64,000 bases of DNA from Vespula vulgaris (GCF_905475345.1 NC_066601.1:3877501-3941500); one strand, 5' to 3'. Shown: positions 28,079 to 42,710, counted from the first letter of the stretch. A program made the numbers and translations. Notes: a model not told the origin generated them from the letters alone.

Positions 28079-28130
<52 letters not shown>

Positions 28131-28454
28131 TTTATCTTTTTTCTTCAGAATATTTTTATATAGAAACAAGTTAGAACTAGTCGGTATGTAGTAGAAAAAT
28201 ATTTTTCGACGGTCGTTAATTAAAACCAGTGACATAGGCCATTACCATAGAAAACACTCGTTCTTGAAATTTCTCGAGGGTACAAATTATTACACTGAAT
28301 CCTCGCTCGTGTATATAAACATCACGATTCTGCCATTCGGAATTTTCTCATGCGGTTAAACAAAGAGAAGATGAAATATTTCGTCCCAATTTCTCTATTT
28401 TCCCACTCTTTCGAAGAGAAAGAGCGGGAGAAGGAGGAGAGAAGAGAAGAGAAG

Positions 28455-28500
<46 letters not shown>

Positions 28501-28629
28501 GGAGGTTTTGGATGAGCTACGCAAGCATGCTGACGAGTTTCGCGGGAAATGTTCGACGATTATTAGTCGGTCGATCGATCTCGAATCTCCATCGACGAGT
28601 CATGGATGGAAATCCCGTTGGAAGTATAT

Positions 28630-28672
<43 letters not shown>

Positions 28673-29707
28673 GATGAATAGATAGATAGATAGAAGAGTA
28701 CTTTAGAGTGGGGAATGCAAAAAGTGGGAGAACAACGTTGATCTCGATATATTCGTAAAATTAGAAACTCGTAGAAAGCTTTTTGTTGATACTACACGTT
28801 TTCCTGTACCGTTTATTTATTCATAGACATTCGGAGAGTCATCTTTGTTTCTATTTTCGTTTCGATTACCAACTGCAAGCGCGATTATTATTATACGTTG
28901 AGATCGTGAATTCTTTGTCGAGAATTCCTTCCAAAAATCTTTCTGATATCAAGCAAATAAATAGAAAAAATTTTGTTCTTTCTTTCTTTCTTTCTTTCTT
29001 TCTCTATCTGTCTCTTTTTTTCGTACACACATCGCGGTTCCTCGAAATCGTCCATTTCATTCTTCGTCGTTGTCGTCGTCGTCTTCCGCGTCTGCAAGTT
29101 TTAATTGCTATCTTTAAGAAGGAAGAAACTAGAACGAAAGGATCCGAGGGGTTTGAGTTTTTGAGAGAAGTAAACACAGAGAAAGATGAGCTCTTCCTAC
29201 AGAGAGACTGCTGAGTCAAGTAGTCACGTAGGGTAGTCAAAGTCTTTCTCTCCTTCTTCTCTCTTTCTCTTTCCCTTAGTTATCTTTCTTCTCTTTCGTT
29301 TTTTCTTTTCCTTCTCTTTTTTCACTTTCTCTGTCTGTCTGTTTATCCGTCTATCCCTCTCTCACTTTTTTCCTTTCTGTTTGTATCTCTATTTCTTTTT
29401 TGAAGTCTTTGCTATTTTCGTCACCCTTCAGTCACAATACTCCTTCGAAAAGACTTCAAGTTTAAGGCTGACGAACTCATATTTTTCTTCTCGTCTTTTT
29501 CTAAATTCAATCGGACAGAACTCACACAAAAAGCTTTGATCCTTTCCTTTACCTTTCCTTTTCCATTCCTTTTAACCATTCGTCTTTATCCTTCTCCATT
29601 TCTCTCCAAAGTGTTTTCGACTTTTGCGAAATTCGACCTCAATGACTACTCGACCTGCTTGGCATGAGCGTCTTGTATCTGTATTTTCGGGTCTTCCTAT
29701 ATATCCA

Positions 29708-29756
<49 letters not shown>

Positions 29757-31309
29757 TACATGCTCACGTTTGTGTGTGACCAGTCGCAGGGTCATTTGGT
29801 GCAGTAAAGTCGATAAGAGTAGCGAGAACGAGGACGACTGGCGCCATCCGATGGTGATACCAAGTATCGAGCTAGACGCTAGCGCCGACATAAGGTCGAA
29901 AGCTCGAAAGCTCCCTGGAACATGCGAATCGACATGGAAAAAAACATAGTTCCACTTTGGACTTTCCTAGTTTCACGATTATTCACATGAGAAAACTTCC
30001 TCGAAAGCTTGTTTGTCAAGCTGCTTTCTTATCGATCAGAGAAAGGAAATTTCAATTTTATTTTTCTCCTCTGAGAAATCTTCTTGAATTTGATTATCTC
30101 TCTCTTTTTCTCTTTCTCTCTACATGCGTATACTTGCATATATTTAAATTCATTTATTGAAATTAATTTAAAACGTAGAAATCTTCGAAACACGGGCTTG
30201 TTTTTTTTACTTCCAATATTTAAAACAGTTTGATAGATAATCAACCGCGTTAGTATATCAATATTCGTCGAGTGCCCGAGAAACTTCTACTGAGCAAAGA
30301 GGTTTAATATAATGTAATATCGTTCAAACCGATCCCCTTTCATTAAACTTTTCTTAGCAGATTTTACTAGGAAGGATTCTTAAACGCTGGGATCGATGAG
30401 ACCGTAGGTAAACTTAAAAATTAATTCCTCGGTTAATGGTTCGGAGCATCGGTTCAACAGGTGCCGAGTTGGAGCCGAGTAAAGTCAGGAAGAGAGGAGG
30501 CCTGTTTGGCGATACGATAAATCAGAAATGAATCAGCTATGTTAACGACCTCGGTACTGATATAATATAGGTATCTAATACATATATATGTAGGTAGTAA
30601 ATACACACACATTTATATATAGATAGATACGTACGTACGTACATTCGTATATACATTTCGACTGATATTCGTAGGTCCTCGTAAACGATCGCTCAGTTAT
30701 TCTTAGACAATGAACGGGAAAAAGGTTCGTTATGTTCCAACAACGGTCTCGTTATATTTAGATAAAACGAAAGAGAAAGAGAAAGAAGTTTCTGGTGCTC
30801 GTTAAAAATATATAAAAAAAGAGAAACAAAAAATAAAGAAAAGTAAAAAGAAAAACGTGTCAGTGAACAATATCGTCGATTGTAATCGTGACCACCAGTT
30901 CTTCCTTTAACAATATTTTTTTCTCAACGTACAACGAGTTAATTAGGGACTAGAAAATAACGTAAAAAGATGACAGAAACGACTTCTTGGGTCAGTGGGT
31001 TAAGAACCAAACTGCTTTAATGGACAACGCCGCCGTGTTTTCGATGTTCTCGCATAATCGAGCGACTCCGAATGAATTTATATTTTCTTCGCGTGGTTTA
31101 ATTATCGTTATATATACGATGACGATTAAACCGAGTGCAAAGAATAAAAAAAAAAAAGACGAAATTTTTTCCTCGAGAGCGATCAATCAATTAATTTGTC
31201 TATATTTTTATATTAGCTTTAAATACTTATTAATGTTCTATCGTATACATTATTTCGAATTCACAAAATAAGTAAATTCGAATTGAGAAGAAGAAAAAGA
31301 GAGAAGCAA

Positions 31310-31450
31310 AAAATACAATTAGCAATTCTTCTCTTTGTCCACAAAAAAAAAAGAAAGAGAAACGGAAAATACAATTAGCAATTCTTCTCATTCTCTACAA
31401 AAAAAAAAAAAATAGAAAATACAATTAGCAATTTTTCGCATTGTTCATTA
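31310..31450 (+). repeat. Three-copy minisatellite, 50-56 bp unit
   Basis: AAAATACAATTAGCAATT recurs at 31310, 31366 and 31416. Copies 1 and 2 are followed by CTTCTC, a short pyrimidine stretch and a long poly-A run; the third copy is truncated and diverged (TTTTTCGCATTG). The period differs by poly-A length. Confidence 0.9.
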
Positions 31451-31658
31451 CGTTTCCGGTGTTGTTGGACGTGTCGAAAAGAGAATCGTGAGAAAATACA
31501 GTAGAAACGAGATCGCGTTCGGTCATTCGATCGGATACGTTATCATTTTCATTCGATTTTACGCCGTTGGCAGAGGCAGACAGCGGAAGGAAGAAAAAAC
31601 AAGGACGTTCTCGTTACAGAAACCGATTCGTTCGTTTTCTCTATTCGCGATATGTATC

Positions 31659-31691
<33 letters not shown>

Positions 31692-32328
31692 CGTGAGTGT
31701 ATATGTCTGTATCATATATATATATACATATCTAGGTAGATGATTTATATTATTATATCTAGAAGTTGCGTCCCGTTGGGACTCGTTCGAATTTCCGAGT
31801 TTCGTTCGCGAAGTTAAATACAATTTCTTCTTATATTACTCGCTCGGAAATATTTCAATTCCGTAATCCATATTTTAGAATTTATTTACGAGATCTATCT
31901 ATCTCGTATACATACAGTTATAATTAATTGTTACTTTCTGCGCTTGTCATTGACGAAAGAAGAAAAAAGAACTTTCCTCGAGCGCGAATTAGATGTTTCT
32001 GGAAGATGCATTATTACGAGAGAAATATTCTTTCGGACGGTCGATTACCAATCGATTGTAAAAGAGAGATAAAAAAGACAGAGAAAGACAGACAGAGAGA
32101 GAGAGAGAGAGAGGGAGAAAGAGAGAGGGAGAAAGACATCGATTACGAGTTTGAATTCGATATCGAGTAGGGACTGGCGACTAACGATTCGTTGTATCAG
32201 GGACGTTCCAAGCGTTTCATTGAAGCTTACTATTACGTTCATGGGAAGAGTCTACCAGAGTTAACCAGAGAGCGAGTGAGCAAGTCAAAGAGCGAGAGAG
32301 AGAGAGAGAGAGAAAGAGATAGATAGAT

Positions 32329-32367
<39 letters not shown>

Positions 32368-35300
32368 CTCCATCGAGGTCAGGGAAGGCAGGAAAAGCTG
32401 ACCTACATAACTAAGCCCACGACCCGATTCGCCCCATCTTTACCGAAGCCGATGAATGGATCCGACATGACGCACACACCATACCATGCTCTTTTCCATC
32501 TCTCCTGCCACAATCCATAACCTTATTTCCTTTACGTAACGACGGGGAGTCACGTAACATTCTCTCTTTCTCTCTCTCTCTTTCTCTTACCCCTTCTGTA
32601 CTACCTCTACTTCTTTCTTTCTCTCTCTCTCTCTCTTTCTTTTTTTTCTCTCTCTCTCGCTCTCTTAGTTTCTCTGTCTCTCTTGCCCCCTCTGTACTAC
32701 CTCCTTCTTTCTTTTTCTTTTTCTCTGTTCTTCTCTCTCTTTCTCTTTTTTTTCATCCCTTATTTCAAGCTCCTCGACTTAGCTCGCACGAGGACTTGTA
32801 CACACTAAACAAATAATTGGCCGTGCTAACAGTGCGTTTGACGGTAAACAAGGGGAACTCATGCGGATAAATAATAACGATCCGGTGACCCGCAAATTAG
32901 TTTTACCATACTGAACTTCAAGCTGAACATCGAAGATTGTGTAACCGCGTAGGTATAATATACGACGTATTTATTATGTAATCAGTTTTATAACGAAGCG
33001 TTGGGATATTATCAGGCGTCGTTATTGCCAACGGGAGGCGAATGTAAAACCATTAAACAATACTGACGTCGATCGAACATCGTGAAGAATGAAAGAAAAA
33101 GAAAGAAGAGAGAGAGAGAGAGAGAGAGAGAAAAAAAAAGAGAGAAAGAGAGAGATTGCATAATGAGTAGTTGTAATCGTATTTAAAGAATATGTTCAGA
33201 AGGATATCGAAAATTTTTCATTCGAATAATTAATTATAGACTTGAAATGTAGGTATAAAATTCGGAATTTAAATTTTCTTCAGATTGGAGAATACCTGTT
33301 TATATGCGATCTGGATGATCGCTTAAACTCTTCGATAACTACTTTTCACATTTATTCCAATTTCTGTGCCAATTTAAAAGTTGGCCCTCGTCTAACTCTC
33401 TTATTCGGTATTTCAGAAAATACCAATTCACTTTATTATTACGTCTCTGTAAATTTTCTTATATTCTTTTTGGACTCATCGTATACATATATACATACAT
33501 ACATACATACATATATATATATCTTGTCCTACGTGAAAGAGGGTAGTACGGAGAAAGAGTAAGCAGACCGGCGTTCACCTAACTTCGTCCTTAATTCGTC
33601 GCTTGGTGTCTGCACTTTATGCGCCAGCCGATCTTGATTGCATTCGATCGCGGTAATAAATTTTCCGATCGAGGCAAAGTTCCAGCCAGTATTTCTCTCG
33701 TAGGTACGTACCTACGTATGTACATTCCTATTTCGGGACAAGGGAGGGCTCAGGAGGATCAGATTTTCAATCATGGATTTCTAGATCCTCGTCTGACTAA
33801 TAATAGAATGTTCTTCATCTCTCTCTCTCTCTCAATTCATTTCTCTTCCTGTTTCTCTTTCTCTTTTTCTGTCTCCCTCTCTCACTCATTTCATTTCTCT
33901 TCCTGTTTCTTCCTCTCTCTCTCTCTCTCTTTCTCTTTTTTTCTTGGATACGTATGACATTGACAAGCAACGTAATATATATATATATATGCATATATAA
34001 TATGTAATAGATGCAAGTCAGTCATAAGCAATAGGAAACGTTGAATCGAATGTCTAGCTTGCTCGTGATGAAAGCGAACATCCAGCACATGATTATTGAC
34101 AAAATGTAATTCACGAAGCGCCAACAACAATGAATTTCCAATGGCACGATAATAGGTTTCCATTAAATAACTTGACTATCATGGGTACAGGGAAAGAGAT
34201 ATCACAAAGCTCGAACGAAAGTTCGATCGATGGATCGAAAAGTTTTGTAGACATCATTGTCGTCATTATTGTCATTCATGGGATATTGCTGAATTGATAT
34301 TCCTGGAGGATTGCTTTCCTATTACTTCTTTTTTTGGATATCCATTTATTTATATAATTTAATGGATATATATATATATATACAGAGAGAATGAGTCAAT
34401 AACTATTTTCGAGTAAACTATTTAAAATTAAATTCTTGGAATATTATTTAATTAGATGATTAATGAACTCTTTTAGCCGTCGTAATTTCGTTTTAAATTT
34501 ATAAATAATACATTTTTTACATCACTTCCTTATTTTTTCTATCTATGGAATTTTTAATTAATGGATTTCTAATCGGTTACGTTTTATGGTTTAACCCTAT
34601 AAATATTATAATATATATAAAAAGATATATATATATATAAATATATATATATATAAAAGGAATACCTGAAAACGGCATTGCCTACTTTCGATCGAAGATA
34701 TCAAACAAATTCGTGCTCGTAAATCATACGACACACGTTCGAAATAACGTTCTTTTCGATTTTCGAAAGATATTTTCTCGTCGAGGAAATACCGAGCCTC
34801 GAGTATGAGATATTAATAGCGAATCTCAGTACCGTGCCAACGGTAATCCGTCTACAAAGATACGCAAGCTTCGACGATGGCTTTTTAACGTGTATACATT
34901 TATTACATTCGTTTCTCCTTAATCGTGGAATAACATGTATTATTTAAATAATAAATAATAAATAAATAAATAAATAGTACCAATCGTAATAAATACGACG
35001 TTGCGATATTCTAATAAAAATCGTATAAATTTACAAACAAGCACATTTTTTTACTTCTTATTTCTTCTTTATTTTTTTTTTATTTCACGCATACAAAATA
35101 ATGATCGTCTATCAATCAGCATAGTAAAAACAATTTGAAAAATCTATATCTTTTCTATATTTAAAACATAATTTAAAAATTATATATACGAAGGTTCAAC
35201 TTTATCTTTTGTTGAAGAACATTTGTCAGATCGGATTTTCCGTCTCTTTCTCTTTCTCTCTTTCTCTATTCTAAAGCGTGAGAATCAAACTATATTCATT

Positions 35301-35603
35301 ATAACAGGTTGCACGGAGCTATCTAAGCCCGTTTAATCTCTTGTTGCTTTAAAACGTATATCTCGACCCGATACCCGTCCTCTCGTTTTCTCTATCTCTC
35401 TAATTCTCTCTCTCTCTCTCTCTCTAACTCTTACTCTTTTACTCTCATCTATACAAGCACTACGGTAAGATCAGTCATTGAGTGCACCTACCGCACTACG
35501 ACCAGCTATTGTCTTCCTTCGCCGCGAGAACTCCTTGATTGTGAAGCTTCGTTGCGATGAGTTTAATACTCCGCTCTTTCAGGAAGCTACCGATGCTACC
35601 GAG

Positions 35604-35634
<31 letters not shown>

Positions 35635-36099
35635 GAGAGAGAGAGTGAAATGAAAAGTGGAAGGGATGGTTTAAGTGTTTACCAAGCGCCATGCCGGCTG
35701 CAAATCTTTCGAAATGCTTTTATTTTTCATTAACGAGCACGAAGACGGTCGATCGTGACAAAAAGGAAAAAAGAAAAAAAAGAAAAGAGAGAAAAGGAAC
35801 AAGAGACAAAGCAGAAAAAGAGATAGAAAGGAATCCGGATAAATTTCAAGCCCTGTTTTTGCAAGATTTTCCTGCTTTCAATGTCTCTCCTCTTAGAATA
35901 AAATTTCTCGGAACATTATGCAGTTGTAATTATATATAATATATGAATCAATAATAGTGGTGATGATAATGATGATGATGATGATGAAAATAATAATAAT
36001 AATAATAATGATGTAGTAATTATGATAATAATAACGACGATGGTTCTAACGATAACGATTCATTCTTTAACAATTGGATATCGAAAAATTTCAACGACC

Positions 36100-36273
36100 C
36101 TTCTCGAAATGGGACGGAAAACCGTAACTGCGGAATCAACGGCGACGCATCGTTGGCTTTGCTCCACGTCGCGTTGCGGACTTGTATTCCGGTAGCCCAA
36201 ATACGCGCGGATATTTATCGACGCGTTTTAACATTCAATCCAAACTTTTTCGTGGCGAGCCGCCACCGTTTTG
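36100..36273 (+). other. GC-rich patch with two donors: candidate alternative first exon
   Basis: A GC-rich block in very AT-rich intron. ATG at 36109 has good context (A at -3, G at +4) and opens MGRKTVTAESTATHRWLCST up to a stop 28 codons on. A weak donor at 36192 (CCG|gtagcc) would leave phase 2, matching exon 2; a strong donor at 36274 (TTG|gtaagg) lies beyond the stop and would make the block a leader exon with a uORF. There is no homology support. Confidence 0.15.
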
Positions 36274-36329
36274 GTAAGGGATGTAGAGGGTAGAAAGGAT
36301 TTCTATATGAGGGAATATATAATATACAT

Positions 36330-36360
<31 letters not shown>

Positions 36361-36405
36361 TGTTATTTTGACACGTGTGCTTCTGACGTTTATTTTTTAT
36401 ATACA

Positions 36406-36446
<41 letters not shown>

Positions 36447-36717
36447 TATATATTTTACGTACATCGCATGCAGATCTTTACGTGTCTGTGACATTCTTTT
36501 TAATATGTTATTTATCTACGTCACTACGTCAGCTTTATATATTTCATTGTAATATTTTCCTGATCGTTATATAACTCGTTTTATTAATATTTATTTTATT
36601 AATTTATGAAACTTAATTTATGAAAGTTAGTATAATAATTTTGTTTTATTATATTAAGAAATATGGTCCATCGTTCTCCTTTATATTTTTATTTCATGAT
36701 AATTTATTATCATTATT

Positions 36718-36767
<50 letters not shown>

Positions 36768-39110
36768 ATGTGAGCGTTGGTTTTATATAGAAACGAGTTT
36801 TATTCGTCGATATTCGTCTTATTTGAAAATCATCGTGAACAAGGAATGCCGCGTGTTACGATTGCCAATGTCGCATTCGGCGAGACGAGGAAAAAGAGTT
36901 TAGCCTACTCGACAAAATTGGTTTCATTAATGGTGCGGCTTAATAAAGCCGACTGCTCGAAGGAAAATTAGTTTCCCCGAAGGCTTAGCTTCCTGTTTTA
37001 CTTTTAATCGTTCGGAAATTTTATTCTCGACTGTTTTCTTTCCCTCTTGTCTTTCATTCCTAATAAATTTCTTTACCATAAACGACATCTTCCCTTTCAA
37101 AAGATGTTCAATAAATCAATGCGATTTCATTGATTAAAAATTAATCGATCTTATTAATCAATAAAATTAATAACAACGAATTATACGAATTTCTTTGCAT
37201 ATAATAGATAATCATTTATGTAAAAAAAGAAAAGAAAAATCAAATATGATAAATGAGATTCGGTCGAATCATTGTAACTCGTAAAAGGTGATATTATTTC
37301 TCGATTTTAAATATACTAATTGATCTTTCAAGCAGACAGTAGAGGTAACACATCGGTGTAGTTATCCACAGCAAAGGGAACGTGAAAAAGCACGGAGCTG
37401 TGCTTAGAGAATATTCATAAGTTCTCTGTATAAAGGGAACATAAAATAAATATACATACACATGGACACACGCTGCTTATACGTATGTATATCGAGCGGA
37501 CGTTCCATGAATATTTTCTGCTTCACGAGAAGAGTAATTCCGGTTTTGCTCGAGGAACCACTCGTTTAAGTGTTCGCGAAAATGGAAACGAGCCTTACGA
37601 GCAATAATTGTCGCGTGCGAATACGATTACGATGGTTTCGTTGAAAATAACAACTCGCGGAATTTCGCACCGACACATTACGTGAGACACATACATAAGT
37701 ACGTACATAATTTGTGCATATACATATATATATGTGGGTGTATATATGTATGTATGTATATATATATATATCTACACACATACATAGTATTTATATTTAT
37801 ATGTGCGTGTATGTGACGGGTGGCACATGTTGTTTTCGTACTCGCTTCTCCTGTTTCCTTCCCTTTTTAACAAGCACCAAGCAAATAGCTCGGCAATTAT
37901 TCTGTTCTCACGTTACATTCGCTTCGAAAACGGATATTATATGTATACGTATGTAGACGTACAGGATGAGTTAGTAACTAACCATTACAAAATAAAATCA
38001 CATTTTATTCGTTATATTTATTATTACTTTCTCTATTTTTTTTTCTTTTTAATATAAATCCATAAATATGTCGGTAGATATATTCTAGTATTATATAAAT
38101 ATTGTTGTTGTTGTTGCTGTTGTTGTTGTTGTTTTTATTGTTGTTGTCTTTTTAAGTAATTTTATTTATCAGCAGATAAATAAAATATTTCAAATCGGAG
38201 TAATTTCCGACTCAACCTATACCCCCGTATGTATATATCTATTTGCACACATGGTTGATGCATACAGGCGAGAACCAATTCAGTCTCGTGCTTTGTTACA
38301 CTGATTTTATTATTTTCTATCGGACGATTACTACGGTGCACGCGACATAACTCTCGAGAAAATTTCAACAGCGATAAGCACCCTTCCAACTATTCAACAT
38401 CGTTACCATTCGTTATGCCGTAATAGGTAGAGCAATCTCTTTGGAACGATCGAAAATCGTTTCTTGTGAATTTTGTCACTTATTTGTTCAGCTTCGTCGG
38501 AGCTTGGAATTACGTTATAAATATATCTTAACAAAATTGGAAACTGTTACTTTGATATTAACGAATATGATATAAATAAGTATCACCTTTTAAGAAAAGA
38601 GATACTCAATAACGCTTAATCAGTGAAAAAGGAAGGTGTTAGGTATCCCTCTGAACAACGGCAGACAGTTTGGCGTCCTATCTACTCACGAGTGGTGCAA
38701 CCCTCGTATATGGTCCGGCATGCGCTCTTCGAAGGAGCTGTACTGACCTTGACTCTATGGTGAGACTGGGACCGTGTCCTGTAGAGTGAAATCAGCTGAT
38801 CGGTAGTATGTTATAAATATATGAAGGAATTCGTGAGGTGTCGGGAAAAAATTGAGATATGACTTTATAAAAAAAGGAGTAAAAAAATAAAAAAAATAAA
38901 TAAAAAGAAAAATTAAATGAAGTAAAATAAAATGAAGGATAAGGAAAGAGATAGAAGAAGAGTTAGGCTATCTATGTATTTGTTCGATAGGATCGAATCG
39001 AAAAAGGACGAAAAAAAATGGCGAAGAAGGAAACGAAGAATAGAATGGATAAGATAGAGAGGAAAATAGGGAGAGAGAGAGACAAAAAGAGAGAGGAAGG
39101 GAGAGAAAGG

Positions 39111-39141
<31 letters not shown>

Positions 39142-39796
39142 TGCCGTGATGGTTCCCGATGAAGGGTCAGGAACAGGAGTGACTCCGTCTGGAGGGGGTG
39201 CGACTCGCGGAAGGGGTGCGGGTTGGAAGGAGAGGGATGTATTGATTGCGCCTGGTTGGCACGACAGAGAGCAACAGAGCGCACGAGGGAGGTAAAGAGG
39301 AGGCTGCTGGATATCTACAGAAAGAGAGAGAGAGAGAGAGGGAGAGAAAGAGAAAGAGAAAGAGAGATAATAGACAGATACACTAGAAATAAGAAAGACA
39401 GAAATATCGATATATAAATACCATTGAAAGAAAAATACTTCTCTCTTTTATATAAAATTTCGAAAGAATAAACGAAATCAAGAGAGGTAAGAAAGAAAAA
39501 TGAAAATAGATTTCATTGAACGTTCGGCATAGTACGATTTCCTTCGCAAACAGCGACGCGATTTAGGTCGTTAGAATGTCCCCGATCTGTCGATCGTCGC
39601 CATGTCACCTCGTACTAACTCAGAAGATTCTTCCGGATCGTAGATTCGAATCGATAGGTTTGGCACGTTTGGAAAACGAGTCCGATCGACGCGGACGATC
39701 GGCCAAATGAAACGCTTCCAAGTTATTTCAATTTTATCCTTTGCCAGGCGAAACGAAAGGAACGGAGAAAAAGAGAAAGAAAAGGAGAATGAGAGA

Positions 39797-39846
<50 letters not shown>

Positions 39847-40946
39847 GTAAGAGTTTTTGTTCGCTAGTGAGCGTTCACTTTAGGAAATCACGAATAGAGT
39901 CGAGTAAGTGCCGTCTCTCGACGTTCCAATTTTTCGACATTTTCTGATGTTCCTTTTAGTAAAGTGGTCTCCTACGTAGGTAGGTAATCCCAATGTTTGC
40001 GTTTGTACTTAAGGCGTGTTTAAAAAAAATTTGTCAAAGAATCTATTTTTCAAAACGTATTATTAGAAGTGGATCGCCTTTGCTCGTGTAAGGAAAAAAA
40101 AAGAAGAAAAAAAAAGGCATCGAGTTCGTTGGAAAAGATCATTGTTGTCTTTTCTTTTTATCGTTCGACGCAAACGTGTGTCCCATGGCCGATTTAAAGC
40201 CAACGACGTCCCTGAACTCCTTCCTACCGTATTCCGCCTCCTTTTTTTGCACTATGCTAAACTCTTTCATGCTCGATCCTGACGAGCCGTGACTCTCTTA
40301 TCCGCAGAGGAGGGAGACGAAGGACGAGAGAATTACGTAACGATCATTGATCTCCTCGTACCGATAGTCCGAGGAAACTCCTGCATTTTCTTACTCGCTA
40401 CTTCGATTCCACCTATACTATTTTTTACTAAAAGTTTTCTCTACCCTATCGTTATAACATCGTATTGTTTAAGATTCACGTTTTTTATCGGTAACCCCAA
40501 GCGTTACGTCGTTTCTAAGATAACTAATATTACGGAATTTAATACGAATATATATTACGAGAGAAGACTACGGGGTTAAGTACGGACGAAGACTACAGCG
40601 TTTCTGAAGTAACGACGAAAGAGAAAAGCTTATCTAATAAGTAATATCATATTTAAGAAAGAACTCTGGCTGCGGTTATATATTCGAAGGTCTTTTTGAA
40701 AAGAAAAAAGGAAAAAAAAATCCTCAAAGAAAACTTTGGACTATTTTATTCAACATCTCCCATCAGGGAAAGAAAGAGATCTTTGTTAAGATATTCTCCT
40801 AGGAGAGACTAACACGCACGCTTTTATGGATAAGAGAATATCAAGGCGTATAGATGGTACGCGTAGCGTGGCGAGGCTCTGTAGGTATGGGAGAAGGTTA
40901 TGCGTAAGACCAAAGGAGGGTTCGAAGGGAGGGTAAAAAGAGAGCG

Positions 40947-40993
<47 letters not shown>

Positions 40994-41000
40994 ATGGGGT
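36274..41000 (+). other. Shaker intron 1, middle part
   Basis: No gene supported. It holds (TA)n at 36409-36444 and 36720-36763, a (GTT)n tract at 38102-38147, GA tracts at 39109-39138, 39330-39365, 39800-39841 and 40949-40988, and a GC-richer segment at 38640-38800. Open frames are repeat-derived. Confidence 0.75.
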
Positions 41001-41351
41001 AGTAACACCGTCGAGGGGAAAAGACATAGGACGTAGCAGTGGATGTAGCAGGTGGGAAACGCGCGCAGCTTTTCAGGTTTGCCAAGCAAGGAAAGGAGCT
41101 TGGCAGGTAAGCGGAGGGTCGAGGAGAAGGAAGAGGAGGAGTTGGCTACGTGTTATCGTTCGGACCGACGGAGGTTGAGCGTGCGACGCCGGCGTCGCCG
41201 ACGCCTTTCTGGTTAGGAATATTTCCTCTCCGTCTAGCATGTGGTATAGTCTCTTTTTCTATCCCCACCGCTACAATCGAAGCGTCACGGTCGGCAGCAG
41301 TAGTACCACCAGCGGCAGCAGCACCACCTCCACCTCCACGAGCACCATCAC

Positions 41352-41354
<3 letters not shown>

Positions 41355-41393
<39 letters not shown>

Positions 41394-41424
41394 CAGAAGT
41401 AGCAGAAGCAGCAGCAGCAGTACC
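41355..41424. repeat. (CAG)n trinucleotide tract
   Basis: About 12 perfect CAG units followed by interrupted AGC/AGT units. It reads as poly-Ser, poly-Ala or poly-Leu depending on frame, and no frame has other protein features. Confidence 0.93.
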
Positions 41425-41691
41425 AGTACCACTACTACCACCACCAGCGGCACCACCACTGGCATCATCATCAGCAGCAGCAGCAGCATCGCTACCACCA
41501 CCACCGGCACGCCGCTTTCCACCACCGACTCCACCTCGGTCAGGAAAGAGCTTCCGTAAAGAGCTCCAGCAGCGGCTCTTCCTCAGACGTGTTCTCGTTC
41601 GCGTAGCGCGACGGTGGAGCTCGAGGAAAGTACACGCTCGTTGCGAGGCTGCCGACGCTCGTCTCTCTCTTTCTCTCTCTCTCTCTCTTTC

Positions 41692-41723
<32 letters not shown>

Positions 41724-42110
41724 TTTCTCTCTTTCTCTCTTTTTCTCCTTTCTTTTCCTTTCTCTCTTTCTCTCCATCACTCTCTGTCTCATACCTCTTA
41801 TCCCTCTTTCTCTCTTTCTTTCTCAATCTTTCTCCCTTTCTTTTTCTCCTTCTCGTTCTCTCTTTCTCTCCGATAACCTCGTGCTCAGCTGTGTGGGAGT
41901 GTATATGATATATAACAAGGAGAGAAGGGCGGTGATCGAGGAGAGCTCCGCTAGGGGGAAGGGTGGGAAGGGTGAAGGAGTAGTAGTGGTGGTGATAGTG
42001 TACAGGACGTTTAGATGATAGGCGACTCCCGGTGGAGGCGCTACTATCAACCGGTCCCGATCGCTCGGTCACGGTGACGCGCGCGTTCGCTCCTCGAAAG
42101 GCGTGTCGTG

Positions 42111-42128
42111 TCCTCCTCCTCTTCCTCC

Positions 42129-42160
<32 letters not shown>

Positions 42161-42190
42161 CTCCTCTTCCTCCTCCTCTTCCTCCTCCTT
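42111..42190. repeat. (TCC)n pyrimidine tract
   Basis: About 80 nt of TCC units with regular TTCC interruptions, giving a strand-asymmetric pyrimidine tract in the CpG-rich island. Confidence 0.92.
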
Positions 42191-42710
42191 CTCCAGCTCC
42201 TTTATCCTCCTCTTTCTCTACCTTACTCACCTCCAACACACTTCCTCGTATTCTTTCCTCCTTTTCTTTCTCAACCTCCTCCTTTAACACGTATCGCATC
42301 GTATCGTCGTGCCTTCCTCTCGATGGATACACGATGGTATTCATCGCGGTCGACTCGTCGAGTACTCTCCTCGAAGGACTCTCTCGTCGTCCTCGAGGAA
42401 CGCGTTGGCCGCGCTCGGCTGTGAAGGAAGGATGAACGAGAGAGACGGCGCGTTTCGCGACGACGCTCGACGGTCGATGTCGCCGTGTTGCTGCCGTCGC
42501 TACTGCTGCTGCTGCTGCTGCTGCTGTTGGTAGTGTGTGTCCTCTTGATCAATCGTGTCCTCGACAATCGTCTTATCTCCTTCCTATCGTCTTTCTCTTT
42601 TCCTTCTTCGCGCGTGATTATAGTGCGTCCGTGCGTACGTGCGTTCATGCGTGCGTGCGTGCGTGCGTGTGTGTGTCTGTCTTACTTTCAATCACGATCT
42701 ATCCGTCTGT

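Larger units (their letters stand above)
21769..36100 (+). other. Shaker intron 1, 5' part
   Basis: Intronic sequence with no supported gene. It holds an (AAT)n tract at 22641-22691, GA-rich DNA at 22975-23135, a G-rich decamer repeat near 24920-24962, a degenerate repeat at 26199-26324, CT tracts at 26776-26814 and 27497-27572, (TA)n(TG)n at 28078-28130, GA tracts at 28459-28496 and 28636-28668, a CT tract at 29710-29749, a three-copy minisatellite at 31310-31450, and many short poly-A/poly-T runs. GC-richer patches at 23150-23340, 25400-25780, 27280-27490, 30390-30560 and 32380-32560 could be conserved regulatory elements. Confidence 0.75.

Noticed and set aside
33619..33703. ATG frame MRQPILIAFDRGNKFSDRGK ending at GTAG|gtacgt
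   Set aside because: The donor phase is 1, incompatible with Shaker exon 2, and no similarity is recognised.
41146..42072. 308-codon open frame on the minus strand, with similar long frames on both strands across 41.1-43.7 kb
   Set aside because: The translations are simple repeats (poly-Ala/Gly/Ser, RERERE, LFLSLS) from CAG, TCC and GA tracts. No domain and no consistent codon bias; several frames are open at once.
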